Origin: Xanthostigma xanthostigma
Taxonomy: Eukaryota; Arthropoda; Insecta; Raphidioptera; Raphidiidae
Direction of reading: 5' to 3'
Assembly: GCA_963575645.1 (NCBI GenBank)
Contig: OY754464.1
Coordinates: forward strand, 31,325,501 to 31,389,500
Length of the DNA: 64,000 nt
A program made the translations under genes and the position numbers. Under the pieces are notes generated by a model that saw only the letters and a list, made by a program, of their open reading frames with translations, did no database searches and was not told where the DNA came from. Shown here in pieces: positions 11,205 through 23,241 of this stretch; the first letter of the stretch is position 1, and each line of letters opens with the position of its first letter.

Positions 11205-11655
11205 ATAGGTGGGGCAGTTAAGCTGTTATAGAGCAACAGTTCTTAAACTATTGATGATATTAAAAAATGTTTCAAGTAAAAGTTATATTGTTCTAGAAGG
11301 CCGTCGTACTGGACCATCCTATTTTTTTTAGGTGTAGGCGCTGAAGCTACATCAAGGCCAACTCCACTTTTTTAACTAGAAACCCATATTTTTGGCTCGG
11401 ATTTTAATCCGATCGAAAAATTTTTGGGATAAAAATTATTTTCTTTAACCCGAAAAACATTAATCCCAGACAATAAATATGGGTTTCTAGTTAAAAAAGT
11501 GTAGGTGATCTTCAGCGCCTTCAACTAAAAAAAAATAGGATGGTCCAATATGACGGCCTTCTAAAATAATATAAATTTCATCTGAAACATTTTAAGACAA
11601 AATCAATAGTTTAAGGGCTATTGCTCTGTAACACTTTGAATGTCTCACCCTGTGT
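11205..11655. mobile_element. Palindromic MITE, about 450 bp
   Basis: Arms of about 200 bp fold on a centre near 11430. Paired words include TAGAGCAACAG with CTATTGCTCTG, CTAGAAGGCCGTC with GACGGCCTTCTA, ACCATCCTATTTTTTT with AAAAATAGGATGGT, and TTTTTTAACTAGAAACCCAT with ATGGGTTTCTAGTTAAAAAA. The tips are TATAGGTGGGGC and CTCACCCTGTGTATA. The AGGGTG tip beside TATA flanks recurs as a solo motif elsewhere (46,830-47,040, 50,440, 54,055). It has no coding frame. Confidence 0.85.
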
Positions 11656-11949
11656 ATATACACGTAAAAAATTTTTTATCAACGTACGTTTCCAAAGATA
11701 TACACCAAAGTTACCACCTACATAAGGTGGGAGCGCAAAAAAATTTTTTTTTTCTAAATTATTTAACTTTTTTCACACGCAATTTATCGTTGTTTTCATT
11801 CGAAAATGTTAAGTTCGTCTTAGTTGAAAAAAAAAACTATTTAAACGTTTATATAGCGCAAAATAAATAATTGCAACTTACAATACATATCTGAAGCTTG
11901 AAAATGACTACTTATAAAATGTCAATATCACATTTTAAAGTAGCACTAT

Positions 11950-12262
11950 TAACAATTAAAGTTATATTCAGAATATTTCCGAAAGTCTAAAAAAAGAATG
12001 TTAACAAAAAGTTCTTGAAAAATAAATAGAATAAAAAACCGTTATGAAAAATGTACCATTATAGTATAAAAACAACGTTATTGCATATATCCCTTCTGCG
12101 CATGAGTCGATTTTCTCCAAAAACAATTGGGCTCTTCATATTTGCATATCTAACATTCTTTCAAAATTTGCTTTCAATCAACTTATCCGTTCGGCCTGTA
12201 TTGTGTTCACAGACTCTTTCCATTTTCCAAAAATATGTTTTTTGGACTTGGGAACTTAAAAA
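11950..12262 (+). repeat. Dispersed repeat, copy 1 of 2
   Basis: Ordered words AATATTTCCGAAA, AAAAATAAATAGAATAA, CTTCTGCG.ATG, CTCTTCATATTTG and CCAAAAATAT.TTTTTGGA are shared with 42125-42435 at the same spacing. The frame at 12051-12287 lies in this repeat and is incidental. The family is not identified. Confidence 0.75.
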
Positions 12263-14585
12263 CCAAAAAAATATTGTAAACTTCTGAAATGTGAGTTATT
12301 ACCTAAATTAGTACCATTCCCCACTTGGAGAGTTGGAATGGTACCTAAAATGCGCATCCTGTATATATACCTACCTATACTGGACTTCAGCTCTCTAAGT
12401 CGGTATTAGCTACCTATGAGGCTTGTGTGTATTTTTACCTCTTACTCAGGAATGCCCTTGTAGTTTGCTTATACAAACTTATTCCTTTCTACCGGCAGAA
12501 AACAACAAAAGTTTTACAGAAAGTTTAGATAATGCGTTTGATGTTTTTGACTCGAAACAAAATTAAAATATTTCAAATATTTTTCCTTCTGAATTGAATT
12601 GTACGTATAGTATAATACATGAACAACAAAATATTTAGACGTATAAATTTAATATGCGAAGTAATATAATAAGAGAAAATTCAAGACAAAAAATATTTGG
12701 TAAATACACTCCGTTTCAAAGTTAAGTCAAATCTACCTTCAATTTTTTAAATAACTAAAGTAGGTATATCTGGTATACACTATACAATGTGTTTAAAATG
12801 ACTTCGGAAGGTGGTTCCTTAGTTGATTTTAAGAGAAAAAGCTCATGTGGAGGGGGGTCATAAAAAACGTTTTGCTACGCAGACCTCTGAACATTTTGAG
12901 TTTCATGTCTGTCATCTCTCTAAAACATTTACATGGTTTTGTTTCTACGGTAAATTGACTACATTTTACTTTATAATTTTGTCATAATTTTAAAGAAGAT
13001 TCCTACTGATTGAGCAAACTGTTATAATAATTGTCAAGTGTGTCTTCTCAAAGACTATGAAAAACTGTTTAAGCCAAATGTTATCAAATTGTCATAGAAA
13101 TAAAAATGATATACATAAAAAATCCAAATTTTCAGAAGACTGTAACTATTTATTAAAGCATTTTTAAACCTTTTAAACCTGAAGTTTTCTGCGTCATTTT
13201 AAACGTCCTGTATATTATGTTTGCTGTGTAAATCTGAAGATTTACAGAATTTCGTTTCAATATCGTGTATTCATGATTTATAAATATGTTTACCAGCCTG
13301 AAAAATGTATTTGTTGCTAGAGAAAAGGTATAAGTAGTGAATTAATAGAAACATAATAAGGTAAAGAGTTAAAAAAACTAGATGACTACATCAAAAATTG
13401 AAAAGCAAATAGAAAAAGCAAAACGTTTAAAGTAAAAAAAATATGTATATATATACGTAACAAAAAGAATGTATCGACCGCTAGCACACTTACAATAATG
13501 GACAACTATTTTATTAATTACAGTAGATACGACGAATCATTAGTTTTAATTTTCTTTTTAATTGTTTCTCAAAAACTTTAATAGTTATACCTAATCATTA
13601 TTTTGTTATTTTCGTTGAAGTACAATATCATTATCTATTTAGTTCTAATGTGAATTGAAAGTTACAATACCGCTAGCTCCGAAGTTTCATTTTGAGAACT
13701 GGTAGAAGTATCGATTGTATTATAATATTTGATAACACTAAAGTGATTAAATGGCGATTTTTAAAAGGGTCTACGGATGTCAAAAAAATAAAAAAAGCGT
13801 GGACCGTAAGCTCTATGATATTTTATTACGCCCACGCTTTTATAATTATGAACGCAAAGTAAATTTTCACTGCATTTTAGTACAGTTTGATAGAAGTTTG
13901 ATTATAAAAACGTACCTATTTTATTTTTAGTCATTAATATTAATTGTAAGTAAATTTCTGATCCAGGCACATCTTAAGACTCAGTAGCAAAAAAAAAAAC
14001 AAAAAAAACAAGGACTGTAGACACGCTCTCCCACCACCAGCACCGAGACCTCCACCACATGGTATACTCATTTTTTTAGACTTAAATATTGTTATCGTCA
14101 AAGTAAGTATTGTAATGCCATCCGAACTACATCCGACTGCAATTTCAATTGGACAAATGGAAGTGAGTAAAAAATGCTTTACCAGATTCCACCCTTACAG
14201 ACAAGTGAAATAAATAAAAGCTTGTAAAATGTATGTGAACACATTTTCCGAGTTGATATTTGTTGAAAATCTATTTATTAGAAGTTGATAAAAATACACT
14301 ATAAATGCATTTCTGGTAATAAAAGTAATCTAGTTGAGATAGATAGACATATAGAAGTTTTCCATTTGAATATTTTCGGAACGTGATATAAAAGTACCTA
14401 ACATAAAAATGAAATGCATTTTTATCAGCAACATACTATGTAGGTAGGTAATTCTGTTGAGTGCATTAAAGCTGATCGTAGACATTATATTTTAAGGTTT
14501 TAATATACCCAGAGCACAAACTTTAATCGGACATTTATAGCTAGGACGAAAACTTTCTATATATTACATTTAACAAAATAACGTT
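12263..14585. other. No gene seen
   Basis: There is a small hairpin at 12312-12343 (TACCATTCC with GGAATGGTA) and another at about 13787-13842 (AAAAGCGTGG with CCCACGCTTTT). A-rich runs lie near 13990-14010. I see no plausible exon. Confidence 0.55.
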
Positions 14586-14593
14586 TCTTAAAT

Positions 14594-14813
14594 TAGCGCT
14601 GGGCAACCTAGGCTCTTTGAGCTCCTAGGAGATCTCCAGGTAGCTTCCATAAGGGAGAGTAAAGAGTGAGTGAGAGAGGTACATAACTTTCATACCCGAT
14701 AACTACAGTTGTCTCACTTAGAGTCGTAAATTTACTTGTGCGCAACGAACAACAGAGACCCTTGGAACAATAAGGATTAGTGCTGGTTGCTAGTTATAGG
14801 TTGCCCAGCGCTG
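14594..14813. mobile_element. Small hAT-like MITE
   Basis: Left TAGCGCTGGGCAACCTA and right (reverse complement CAGCGCTGGGCAACCTAT) give a 16-bp terminal inverted repeat. The flanking octamers TCTTAAAT and CTCTAAAT share five of eight positions, consistent with a decayed hAT target duplication. It is 220 bp and non-coding. Confidence 0.65.
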
Positions 14814-14999
14814 CTCTAAATCAGTGATTATCACAACTAATATTCAAACTTAAATCGTTGAATATTCAACAAAAGAGAATTTTTTCTGACGTTTTCTCGT
14901 CGCAAGAGTATTTTTATTACACCACTGCAGTCGTAATTGTTGAAATCTCGGATGTTAAAAAAAGAACAGTCTATAACACGTAACAGGATAGTTAAGTCT

Positions 15000-15482
15000 A
15001 TGGCCGGTATATTGGCAGACAACTGCAGGAGCTTGGAAGTGGTGCTGCGATCGCCAGAAGCGCCGCTCTGGTGATGGCGGTGTGATTCACACTGAAGTAC
15101 CTCTCTACTATACAATATACATATAGGGTACAATGGTACATGTAGCAAGTGCCGTCCAAACCAGGGCTGTCAATTATTATGTGATAAACTCAGGAAAGTA
15201 GTTTTAACCGATCATGAACCCTTGAGAAAGCATTTACACACAATGAACATACGTCAGGAATCGACACAGCGAACTATTTACTGTTCGAATGCGAGGCCCT
15301 AGCCTACAGGAGAACAACCATCTTTGGATACATTGATGAGAGCAAAGTAATCTAGTTACCAATCTGGAGTTCATGAGGAGATCCAAACTATTGGAAGACT
15401 AGATCCAAGATAAGGAGGGCATAGAAATTTGTTTAGGATGACGTGCATAACCCCTAATTTATTCATTCATTCATTCAATATG
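15000..15482 (+). pseudogene. LINE 3' fragment (post-RNase H C-terminal region)
   Basis: From about 15205 one frame reads LTDHEPLRKHLHTMNIRQ, and from about 15260 the next frame reads DTANYLLFECEALAYRRTTI. This order (LT-H--L-KHLH-MGL, then a-HLLFECEAL--RR) is the C-terminal segment after the RNase H domain in R1/Jockey-type non-LTR retrotransposons. The reading frame shifts between the two blocks and later stops accumulate, so it is dead. A (TTCA)n tail at 15460-15478 marks the 3' end. The sequence at 15000-15150 may be its upstream part, but I cannot confirm it. Confidence 0.65.
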
Positions 15483-16737
15483 CGATTCTGGTCAAATACG
15501 CACTTAAGAATAATTTTAATGAACTAATTAAATTTTTGGGCAAAAAAGGGAATAAAGGTTTGACACAATTTTTAATAAAAATATTGGAATTTAATTGATA
15601 AGTGAACGTGCAATAGTTTCATATCTAACAAATTTTCGCAACTTAATATGAATATAAGTTAAATATGAGTTTATATTTCATAATATTATGGCCAATATTA
15701 AAAAAGCTAATTTATTAAAGAGTAGCGCTTATATTCTGTCATAATGTCGATAAACATCTGCTAAATGCGTTATTGTTATTTTACTAATCTGCATATTTTA
15801 TGATTTCAAATCGAACATTGTATTATATGTAGTTTTTATTTTAGATTATTCAATAAAATTGATAAATAAAATTTTAAACGTCTAATTGTTTTATTAATAT
15901 AACTTACATTCGGAAACAAATTTGCCAATAAGACATTGAAAACTCTTAACACGGTTTATGAAAATATATTTTTTATGAAACTAGAAACTCAAAGAAGACG
16001 CGTAGGTTAACCTAATCCCAACAGTGTTGGTGAGCCTAGTTATATGTAAAATATATAATTAAATATTAGTTTTTATAATTATTTTTGTTTATTTTCTTTT
16101 TTCTTTAGCTTGTAGTAAACTTAAATTAGCATGTAACTTAATAATAAACACATAGAGAAAACTTCTAGTAATATTATTGTAACTTCCCCTTAACACTCAA
16201 TTTTAGGTTTGTTTGGTTTATGGTTGTCATCGAACGAACTATCACGTCTACGGACACACCTATAGTCTAATAATTAAGTTAATTAAATTTGCTACAACTT
16301 CATTTCTCATGAATTTTCCCATAGATACCTCATTATACCTGATATTTTGGTCGAAAATTGGCCACTTTCCCTTTTTCAACTTTTTGGAAAAAAATTACGA
16401 ATATTGGGAACCCTGTATCTTGAGTGCTATTAGACCTAGAACATTAAATTAGGGTTCGAACTGTCGGGAATTTTGTCTACTTTAAAAAAGTAATAGTGAC
16501 TTTCCTCGTCAGAGCCTTCCTATGTGGTTTTTTTTGCACAAAACTAAAAAAAGTCCGAAAAAATTGCGGTTTTTCAGCAATAACTGAGCGCGCTCACATT
16601 TCAGAATGCTGCAAATTTGGAAAAATACTATCTAGGTGGATCCAAACAACATATCAAAAAAGCAAGTTTACCGCAATTATTGCAATTTCGAATGTAACAT
16701 ATGACTGGTCTATACCGGCCATACACGAATAGCTTGA
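15483..16737. other. No gene seen; degenerate repeat wording
   Basis: AT-rich. The stretch near 16380-16480 ('GGGAACCCTGTATCTTGAGTG') is a type common in insect interspersed repeats. The frames at 16213-16452 and 16496-16732 show nothing recognisable. Confidence 0.5.
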
Positions 16738-16769
16738 ACCGTTAATCGTCAAGCAACATACATGAACCG

Positions 16770-16840
16770 TTCTAGTCGTCACTGTCAACCGCTCGAGCAG
16801 TCACTGTCAGCCACTTGAGCAGTTCGCTCAAATTTTGATG
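16770..16840. repeat. Imperfect short tandem repeat
   Basis: CGTCACTGTCAACCGCTCGA and AGTCACTGTCAGCCACTTGA are adjacent about 24-bp units. They are followed by further GAGCAGT words and sit in a locally GC-richer patch that begins with a possible MITE tip, CGGCCATACACG, at about 16717. Confidence 0.55.
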
Positions 16841-17030
16841 GATCAGCGGAAGCTGTGAAACTGAAAATACGAGTTTTTCCCTGTTCTGTAATGTGTTGGC
16901 CAGTTAAGCATGCTAACGAGCTGTCAGCACATGTCTTACAATTGCTCGATTATGATGCGATCGCGACTGCTCAGGCGGTCACGTTTATGAATATTTTCTA
17001 TAAAGGTTTGTAGTTCGTAATGCAGTAATT

Positions 17031-17145
17031 GATCCCTAAACAATGTATATTTGAAAGCCCTGCTTCACACATTATCAACACAAACCACGCTGTTTTAAAA
17101 CACTAGGGGATCAAAAACCTATACATTTATAGCCCTGCTAGATAT
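17031..17145. repeat. Direct repeat pair, about 80-bp spacing
   Basis: Two similar segments run from GATC through TATA.TT to AGCCCTGCT (about 17032-17063 and 17107-17140). Confidence 0.5.
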
Positions 17146-17491
17146 CAATAGCTGCATTATTCGGACTGTTATCGCTCGCTCTAGAATCGAGCAGGCTTGT
17201 AACCTGAAACGTGCCACGTCTAACCTGGCTATTGGCTGTATCTATCTAATGTTTCGTCGTTTTTATTGTGTAGCATGTACACAACTATAATACGACTTAC
17301 TAAATAGGCTGCAACGGTAGCCACAAGGAAAAACCGGTTATGTGAAATTAAGAGTAATATTTTCCGTAGTTTCAAACAGAATTTTTAACCACTTTGTGTA
17401 ACACTGTGTAAAAACTATTTCTTCTCTAAATGATTTTTTTATTTAAATTGCGTTTCAAAATTACTTGTTACGTGGGCCACATACTAGTTTA

Positions 17492-18172
17492 TTTTTGACG
17501 TGATAACGTCTTATAAATTGATGAATCACCAATCTTATAAATTGATAAAACACCGGCTGCATGTACGAAAAAGTGTAACGTTCCTAACGGTCGTAACGTT
17601 CCTAACGTAACGTTCCTAACGCGTAACGTTCCTCCTGACCCTGTGCGTGCTTTTTGCTAATTTCTCGCTCAATTTAAATCAGATCGGTTTGAAACCAGTC
17701 TTAAACGAAAGAGGAGAACATTTTACATAGATTTCGTATAACAGAATTTGCCTAAACAGTTTTTTTATGCAAATTTATATAGAAAAATAGCTGTATAAAA
17801 TATAAATGCAATGTTGTCTAATGCATGGCGCGACGCGGTCGGTCGTCTTTGTTTGCCGTACATGGAAATTAGAATATAACGTATGTCTTGTCTTAACATG
17901 AAAACGGCTGCATTTCTAATGTTTAATTCAATTTTTTGACATTAGTATTTTGTGAAATGCAACGCCTTCTAAGTTAAGTATTGGAATAACTAATTATTAT
18001 TAGAACATAATACTTTGACAGTTGCAAACGTCACTTTTGACATTTCTTATCATTCCGACACCAAGGATAAGCGGATTGAAACCAAATTTTGGGAGGTTTA
18101 GGTTATGTATTACGGAATACGTTATCACGTAAAACTATCGTCCGTAAACTGACTTTACAGACAACCAATTTT
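17492..18172 (+). repeat. GTAACGTTCC dispersed repeat, copy 2 (long form)
   Basis: It has the same ends as 7584-7780: TTTTTGACGTGATAACGTC at the left, and ACGTTATCACGTAAAACT, CCGTAAAC.GACTTTAC, ACAACCAA at the right. It contains four tandem copies of GTAACGTTCCTAAC at about 17574-17636 and about 450 bp of extra internal sequence absent from the other copies. No intact frame is present, so this may be closest to a parent element. Confidence 0.8.
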
Positions 18173-19019
18173 TTTGACTCCATGAAGAGACAGCACCGTC
18201 GGTCACAAACTCAGATGTGTCTACACAAGAAATTGAGTGAAATTCACATTTTTACTTGAAAAAGCCTTACAACAACCATTTCAAGTTTATTTAGAGTTTA
18301 AATTTTACGTTCATGAATGAATTTTGATCGGGTTGCCGTTCGTGATGTTCGAATTTGTAAAATAAACTTGTAGAATAAGAATAAAAAATAAATAACATAT
18401 TAAATTATTAACGCCCATTCATCTCAATAAATAATTATAATAAATAGATGATAACAGTTGTATATTATTAATTTTCAAAACAGTATATAGATAATGCATA
18501 ACACATTTGGATATGCTTTGAATATTTGGATTAAATTATTTATCCAGAATGTATTAAGAAACTAGCACAATATGTTGTTTAATAACAACGAAAGATTAAC
18601 TGAGTATTAAATAGAAGGTGAAGTCTATATTCTACGATCATGGATTTTTCTGATCGAGAGTCGTATTTGATTTCATATTTTCCGATTTTCCTTCAGCGGA
18701 CATTTTCAGGTTTAAAATTAATATCAAAACAGGCCTGCAGAACATTTAACGGTTCACATATTGCACTAATACTGTTGAAAGGAGGGAACATAGACACGTA
18801 CTATGAGTTGAAATTGGAGATGAAATGATTTAAAGTTTGGTTTATAGTTGCAATAATGCAACAATAATAATATAATCAAAATAATATTATCTATGAAAAT
18901 TGATGATTACTGATGTTTTAGTCTGTTCAAAAAATAATGTATAAAACGTGATTATTATGTTATAAATTCATAGTATACTGCGGTTCTGAAATAACTGACA
19001 GTGAATCATTAACTATTTT
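18173..19019. other. No gene seen
   Basis: The 62-codon frame at 18640-18828 has no recognisable feature. The remainder is AT-rich. Confidence 0.5.
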
Positions 19020-20690
19020 TTTAGTCAAAATAGTATTAAAAATTCGTTTTTTTGTTCTCCAGTCACAGCCGATGATGTCCTAAGAATCATGAATAAATTA
19101 AACAATACGCATACCGCCGGCGTTGACGAAATACCTAACTTTTTGTTGAAACGTGCCAAATGCCTTGCTGAACCACTCGCAGATTTAATAAACCTCTCTT
19201 TTTCAGAAGGAATATTTCCAGATGCTCTAAAAATTGCGAAAATCATTCCCTTGCCAAAAACAAAAAATGCTACTCGGTGCTCCGATTTTCGCCTCATATC
19301 TATACTGCCAACCATTTCAAAAATTTTTGAATATGCCTTTTTGAATAATTTATTAAAATTCATGAATCAAAATAATATTATCAACGAATCACAAAACGGC
19401 TTTTGTAGTGGTAAGTCGACCGAAACTGCACTCTATGATTTTATGCATTTTGTTTTAGAGAAACTTGACAACGGTTTTTTTGTGTGTGCAACGTATGCGG
19501 ATTTCAGCAAGGCTTTCGACACTATTAATCATAATCGTCTACTATGTAAGTTAGAGCTATATGGTATCCGAGGTCTTCCTCTTCGCTGGATTGAATCGTA
19601 TCTATTTCACAGGCAACAGTTAGTAGCAGTTAACGGATTTCAATCTGAGCTTAACGAAATAACCACCGGTGTTCCACAGGGATCAATTTTGGGTCCTGTG
19701 CTTTTTATACTCTTCATTAACGATTTGCCAGTTTAATTCAGTGAGGAGGAGGGTCTTGTGATTTATGCTGACGATACAAGCATCGTGTCATCTAGTCGTA
19801 CAATGCCAGAGCTCTATGATAATATTAATGAATCTCTTCATATTTTAACTGAATATTGCAGTCAAAATAACTTAGCTTTAAATACGCAAAAAACTAAACT
19901 AATGCAACTATCTCTATGCTCAACTGACAAAAAAATTCCTCAAATTGTTCTAGATGACCAGGTGCTTGAAACCGTCACTGACTTTAAACTATTAGGTTTT
20001 CAAATTAATGAAAACTGCTGTTGGACTACACACATACACCATATATGTTCAAAAATTTCTAAAAATGCTTTTTTAATACGAAGACTATGCACTATATCTA
20101 AAGATCCAAACGTCATTAAAACCGCTTATTATTCTTTTATTTTTCCTTTTTTAAAATACGGTATTCTCTGCTGGGGTCAAGCGGGACCAAGTCAAAAAGT
20201 TTTTGTCAAACAAAAAATGGTTTTAAGATATATGTTTAATTTATTTAAAAAAAACTGATTCATGTGTTCCCTATTTTAAATTACATAATATATTGACGCT
20301 GCCTTGTATTTTATTATTTTATGCAGCCGTATACATAAAATCAAGAAGTCATTCCTTGCCTATGGTAGGTGACACACATGAATACAATACTAGGTACGGC
20401 GGAGCTATTAAAGGCATCAAATGCAACACAACAAGCTTTCAAAGGAGTCCTATTAATTTTTCTATAGCTGTTTTTAACAAATTACCAATACCTTTGAAAA
20501 ATATTACGCCTATCTCTAAGTTTAAAATAGCTCTTAGACAGTTTTTAGTCGCAAAGTCTTTTTATAAAACTAGCGATTTCTTTTTATAAATTGTAACTAT
20601 ATATGTATTTTTTGACTATCCAAGCATCCTTCGAGGTCTGTTGGAAATAAAATTATTATTATTATTATTATTATTATTATACGGTTCGTT
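19020..20690 (+). pseudogene. Non-LTR retrotransposon reverse transcriptase, 5'-truncated and broken
   Basis: This is the best-preserved retroelement here. The reading begins inside the RT domain (PVTADDVLRIMNKL, then AGVDEIPNFLLK). It continues with AKIIPLPKTK, FRLISILPTISKIFE, GFCSGKSTETAL, motif A YADFSKAFDTI, motif B GVPQGSILGPVLFILFINDL, motif C YADDTSIV and FKLLGF, all in the order known for CR1/Jockey-group LINEs. Catalytic aspartates of motifs A and C are present. An in-frame TAA at 19734-19736 falls just after motif B, and the frame shifts by one at an A-run near 20250. The C-terminal tail then continues at 20293-20589 (EYNTRYGG, FNKLP, FYKTSDFF). The 3' UTR ends in (TTA)n at about 20650-20682. 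No endonuclease ORF is present, as expected for a 5'-truncated insertion. Confidence 0.92.
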
Positions 20691-21320
20691 TAATGGAGCA
20701 GCGAAGACAATGTAAAGCATACCTTCCTCACCCGTAAAAACTGTGCCGCTTATTTATACATATAGTAAAGTATTGGAATTTGATAAAAAACGTGACATGT
20801 GTTTAGATGACACCATAATGTATTCAGATGTTTTATTGTTATTTAATACTTTAACAAATTATTTTATGTGTTATACTCTCTCAACAAGCGCGCGAAATCC
20901 TATTTTCAACGTTAAATTAAAACTATAAATAATATAGAGGTAGAGTTCCGGGAGTGGGACTTTAATATTGGAAATTTTCTCCTCTTTAAAAATCTTTTTT
21001 TCAATTTCCGCTATCGCTTAAAGTTTTTGAGTAAGTGCCAAAAATCTGAGGGACTTTTTTGTCTCTTCGATTTTCGTTAATAACAAATGCAATGCAATTC
21101 TTGTCGGAGAAAAAAAACAAGAAAAAAGTCTTTTTCGGAATATTTTTTCAAATCGAAAAAGCTATTTCTCATATTTTTTTTCTCATGAATCTTACTTCTT
21201 GACTAGGTTAGTAGTTACAAATTAGTACAGTTGTTTAATTTAGTTATCTGGTTTGCTTCAGTTTTGCATCATCGTGTGTAGACCCGGCGAACATTCATAT
21301 TAATGGCGCGCATGCGTTGG
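20691..21320. other. No gene seen
   Basis: The 61-codon frame at 20743-20928 is unrecognised. The stretch from 20990 to 21190 is T/A-rich. Confidence 0.5.
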
Positions 21321-21382
21321 ATTGAATGATTAAAAAAATAATGAAAAATTAATTTTTTTATTATTTTTTTAATCATTCAATC
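21321..21382. repeat. AT-rich hairpin
   Basis: ATTGAATGATTAAAAAAATA pairs with its reverse complement ending at 21382 around a short loop. The stem is about 28 bp. Confidence 0.8.
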
Positions 21383-21451
21383 TTTTGTGCAATTTATTTA
21401 TTAGATAATAAATAACTTAATACTAATTGATTTTTATATTTTTTTATATTT

Positions 21452-21483
21452 CTGAAGAAGATCCAAATCCGGATCGAAACGTC
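21452..21483 (+). ncRNA. Hammerhead-like core motif (relic)
   Basis: CTGAAGA, then GATCC, loop AAATCC, GGATC, then GAAACGTC. In the hammerhead fold CUGANGA and GAAA are the conserved core joined by stem II, and UC/UH is the cleavage position. Helix I was not identified, so activity is not claimed. The sequence at 21539-21612 that follows is a repeat shared with 32960-33024. Confidence 0.4.
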
Positions 21484-21524
21484 ATCTTGTGGTATATTGA
21501 TTTGTATTTTTTTATTTTTTGTCA

Positions 21525-21612
21525 ATATATATGGTCTCAGAAAAATTGGTCGACAATTTTATTTATTTGAAGAGTTCTATTCAGACGTTAATCAAAGATT
21601 TGCGATAATATA
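21525..21612 (+). repeat. Repeat shared with 32960-33024
   Basis: AAAAATTGGTCGACAATTTT, GAAGAGTTCTA, TCAGACGTTAATCAAAGATT match the second copy in order and spacing with few differences. Confidence 0.8.
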
Positions 21613-22181
21613 TAGCTTATGAGTAATTTCAGAGATTACCTTCCGCATATACACAATAAGCTTAGGCTATTTAATTTGCTATGGACTTTTCAAAATTGCT
21701 ATCTAAGAAATTATACTCGTGTCGAAGAAGCGTAATTTTCAACGTTGGTTGCGACTAAAACTTCTAAATATTTTAAGAAAAAAAAAAACTTGAATTAAGA
21801 AGTTTTTGCCTTATAGAAAATATATAAGTTGCTTTCAATTTAAAAATCTATAAAGAACATATTAAATACGTACGATTGTTTGATTTTTAATCGGCTTTCA
21901 GATTGACAATAAACTTTTTTGTCCTAAAACAAACTGTTTTCCAGTTATTTCTAAATGACTGTTTTCTATTTACTTTGCGACCCCCTACCGATTTGTGCAC
22001 TCCCTCCTCCCAGAAAAAATTAAAGCCGTGTTCCTCAATTATCAAGCTTCAACTATAGGCAACCCTAAACAGAATATTCCGTCGACTGAACTAATATTAT
22101 TGAACTTAAAATATAAAAAAATCTGAAATATTGCTTAAAACTGTTCACTGAAAATATATTATTTCGCTTTTTCCTTTCAAA

Positions 22182-23241
22182 TAATAGTATATTGTGCGAC
22201 TAGTGAGAGAAGGAGAAGATTCCATGAGCGTGAAATTTGCCGCACGAGCGCAGCGAGTGCGGTAAAACACACGCGAGTGGAATATTCTCCTTCGATCAAT
22301 AGTCGCACATAATACTTTATTCAACTAGCAGGAGTAATATGTAATCGGGGCCCTGATAAAAGAGGGAAAAATAATAAATCACTTCATTGATTGACGTACC
22401 ACCGTCAGTGTATACACAAGATTGCCATGATTTCGCTGAATTGCGATGCTGTTTTCATATAAGTATACAATACCGCCTACCACGTTCCTATTGGTCCAGA
22501 AGCTACTTGCAGTTTTTTTCATTATTTAGCGCTTGGGCTTGCTATTGAGTTTCTATTGGTCCAGAAAATTCATTATTACACTAGTGAAGTAATACATTAT
22601 TTCTCCCACGCCAGAAAATTCATTATTACACTATAGTGAAGTAATATATTATTTCTCCCACGTTTAGCAGGGCCCCGAAATTACATATTACTCACGCGTG
22701 TTGAATAAATTATTTTATTCAACACGCGTGAGTAATATGTAATTTCGGGGCCCTGCTAAACGTGGGAGAAATAATATATTACTTCACTATAGTGTAATAA
22801 TGAATTTTCTGGCGTGGGAGAAATCATATATTACTTCACTAGTGTAATAATGAATTTTCTGGACCAATAGAAACTCAGTAGCAAGCCCAAGCGCTAAATA
22901 ATGAAAAAAACTGCAAGTAGCTTCTGGACCAATAGGAGCGTGGTAGGCGGTATTGTATACTTATATGAAAACAGCATCGCAATTCAGCGAAATCATGGCA
23001 ATCTTGTGTATACACTGACGGTGGTACGTCAATCAATGAAGTGATTTATTATTTTTCCCTCTTTTATCAGGGCCCCGATTACATATTACTCCTGCTAGTT
23101 GAATAAAGTATTATGTGCGACTATTGATCGAAGGAGAATATTCCACTCGCGTGTGTTTTACCGCACTCGCTGCGCTCGTGCGGCAAATTTCACGCTCATG
23201 GAATCTTCTCCTTCTCTCACTAGTCGCACAATATACTATTA
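22182..23241. repeat. 1,060-bp near-perfect palindrome
   Basis: Every base I paired sums to 45423, from the tip (22182 with 23241) to the centre at 22711/22712, so there is no net insertion or deletion across two 530-bp arms. Only scattered substitutions were seen (for example CACGTTCC against CACGCTCC). Each arm has two hairpin modules. The outer one (22194-22308) runs from GTGCGACTAGTGAG to TAGTCGCAC. The inner one (22318-22709) is bounded by TATTCAACTAGC/GTTGAATA and by inverted AGTAATATGTAAT and GGGGCCCTG words. No frame of note. The single-arm relative is at 49750-50249. Confidence 0.95.
22561..22662. repeat. Tandem duplication within the palindrome arm
   Basis: CCAGAAAATTCATTATTACA through TTTCTCCCACG occurs twice in direct succession (50 bp and 52 bp), with mirror copies in the opposite arm. 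The duplication therefore predates, or was copied with, the arm inversion. The solo copy at 49750 does not show this exact pair. Confidence 0.9.

Noticed and set aside
19025..19363. Minus-strand 112-codon protein
   Set aside because: It is antisense to the reverse transcriptase remnant.
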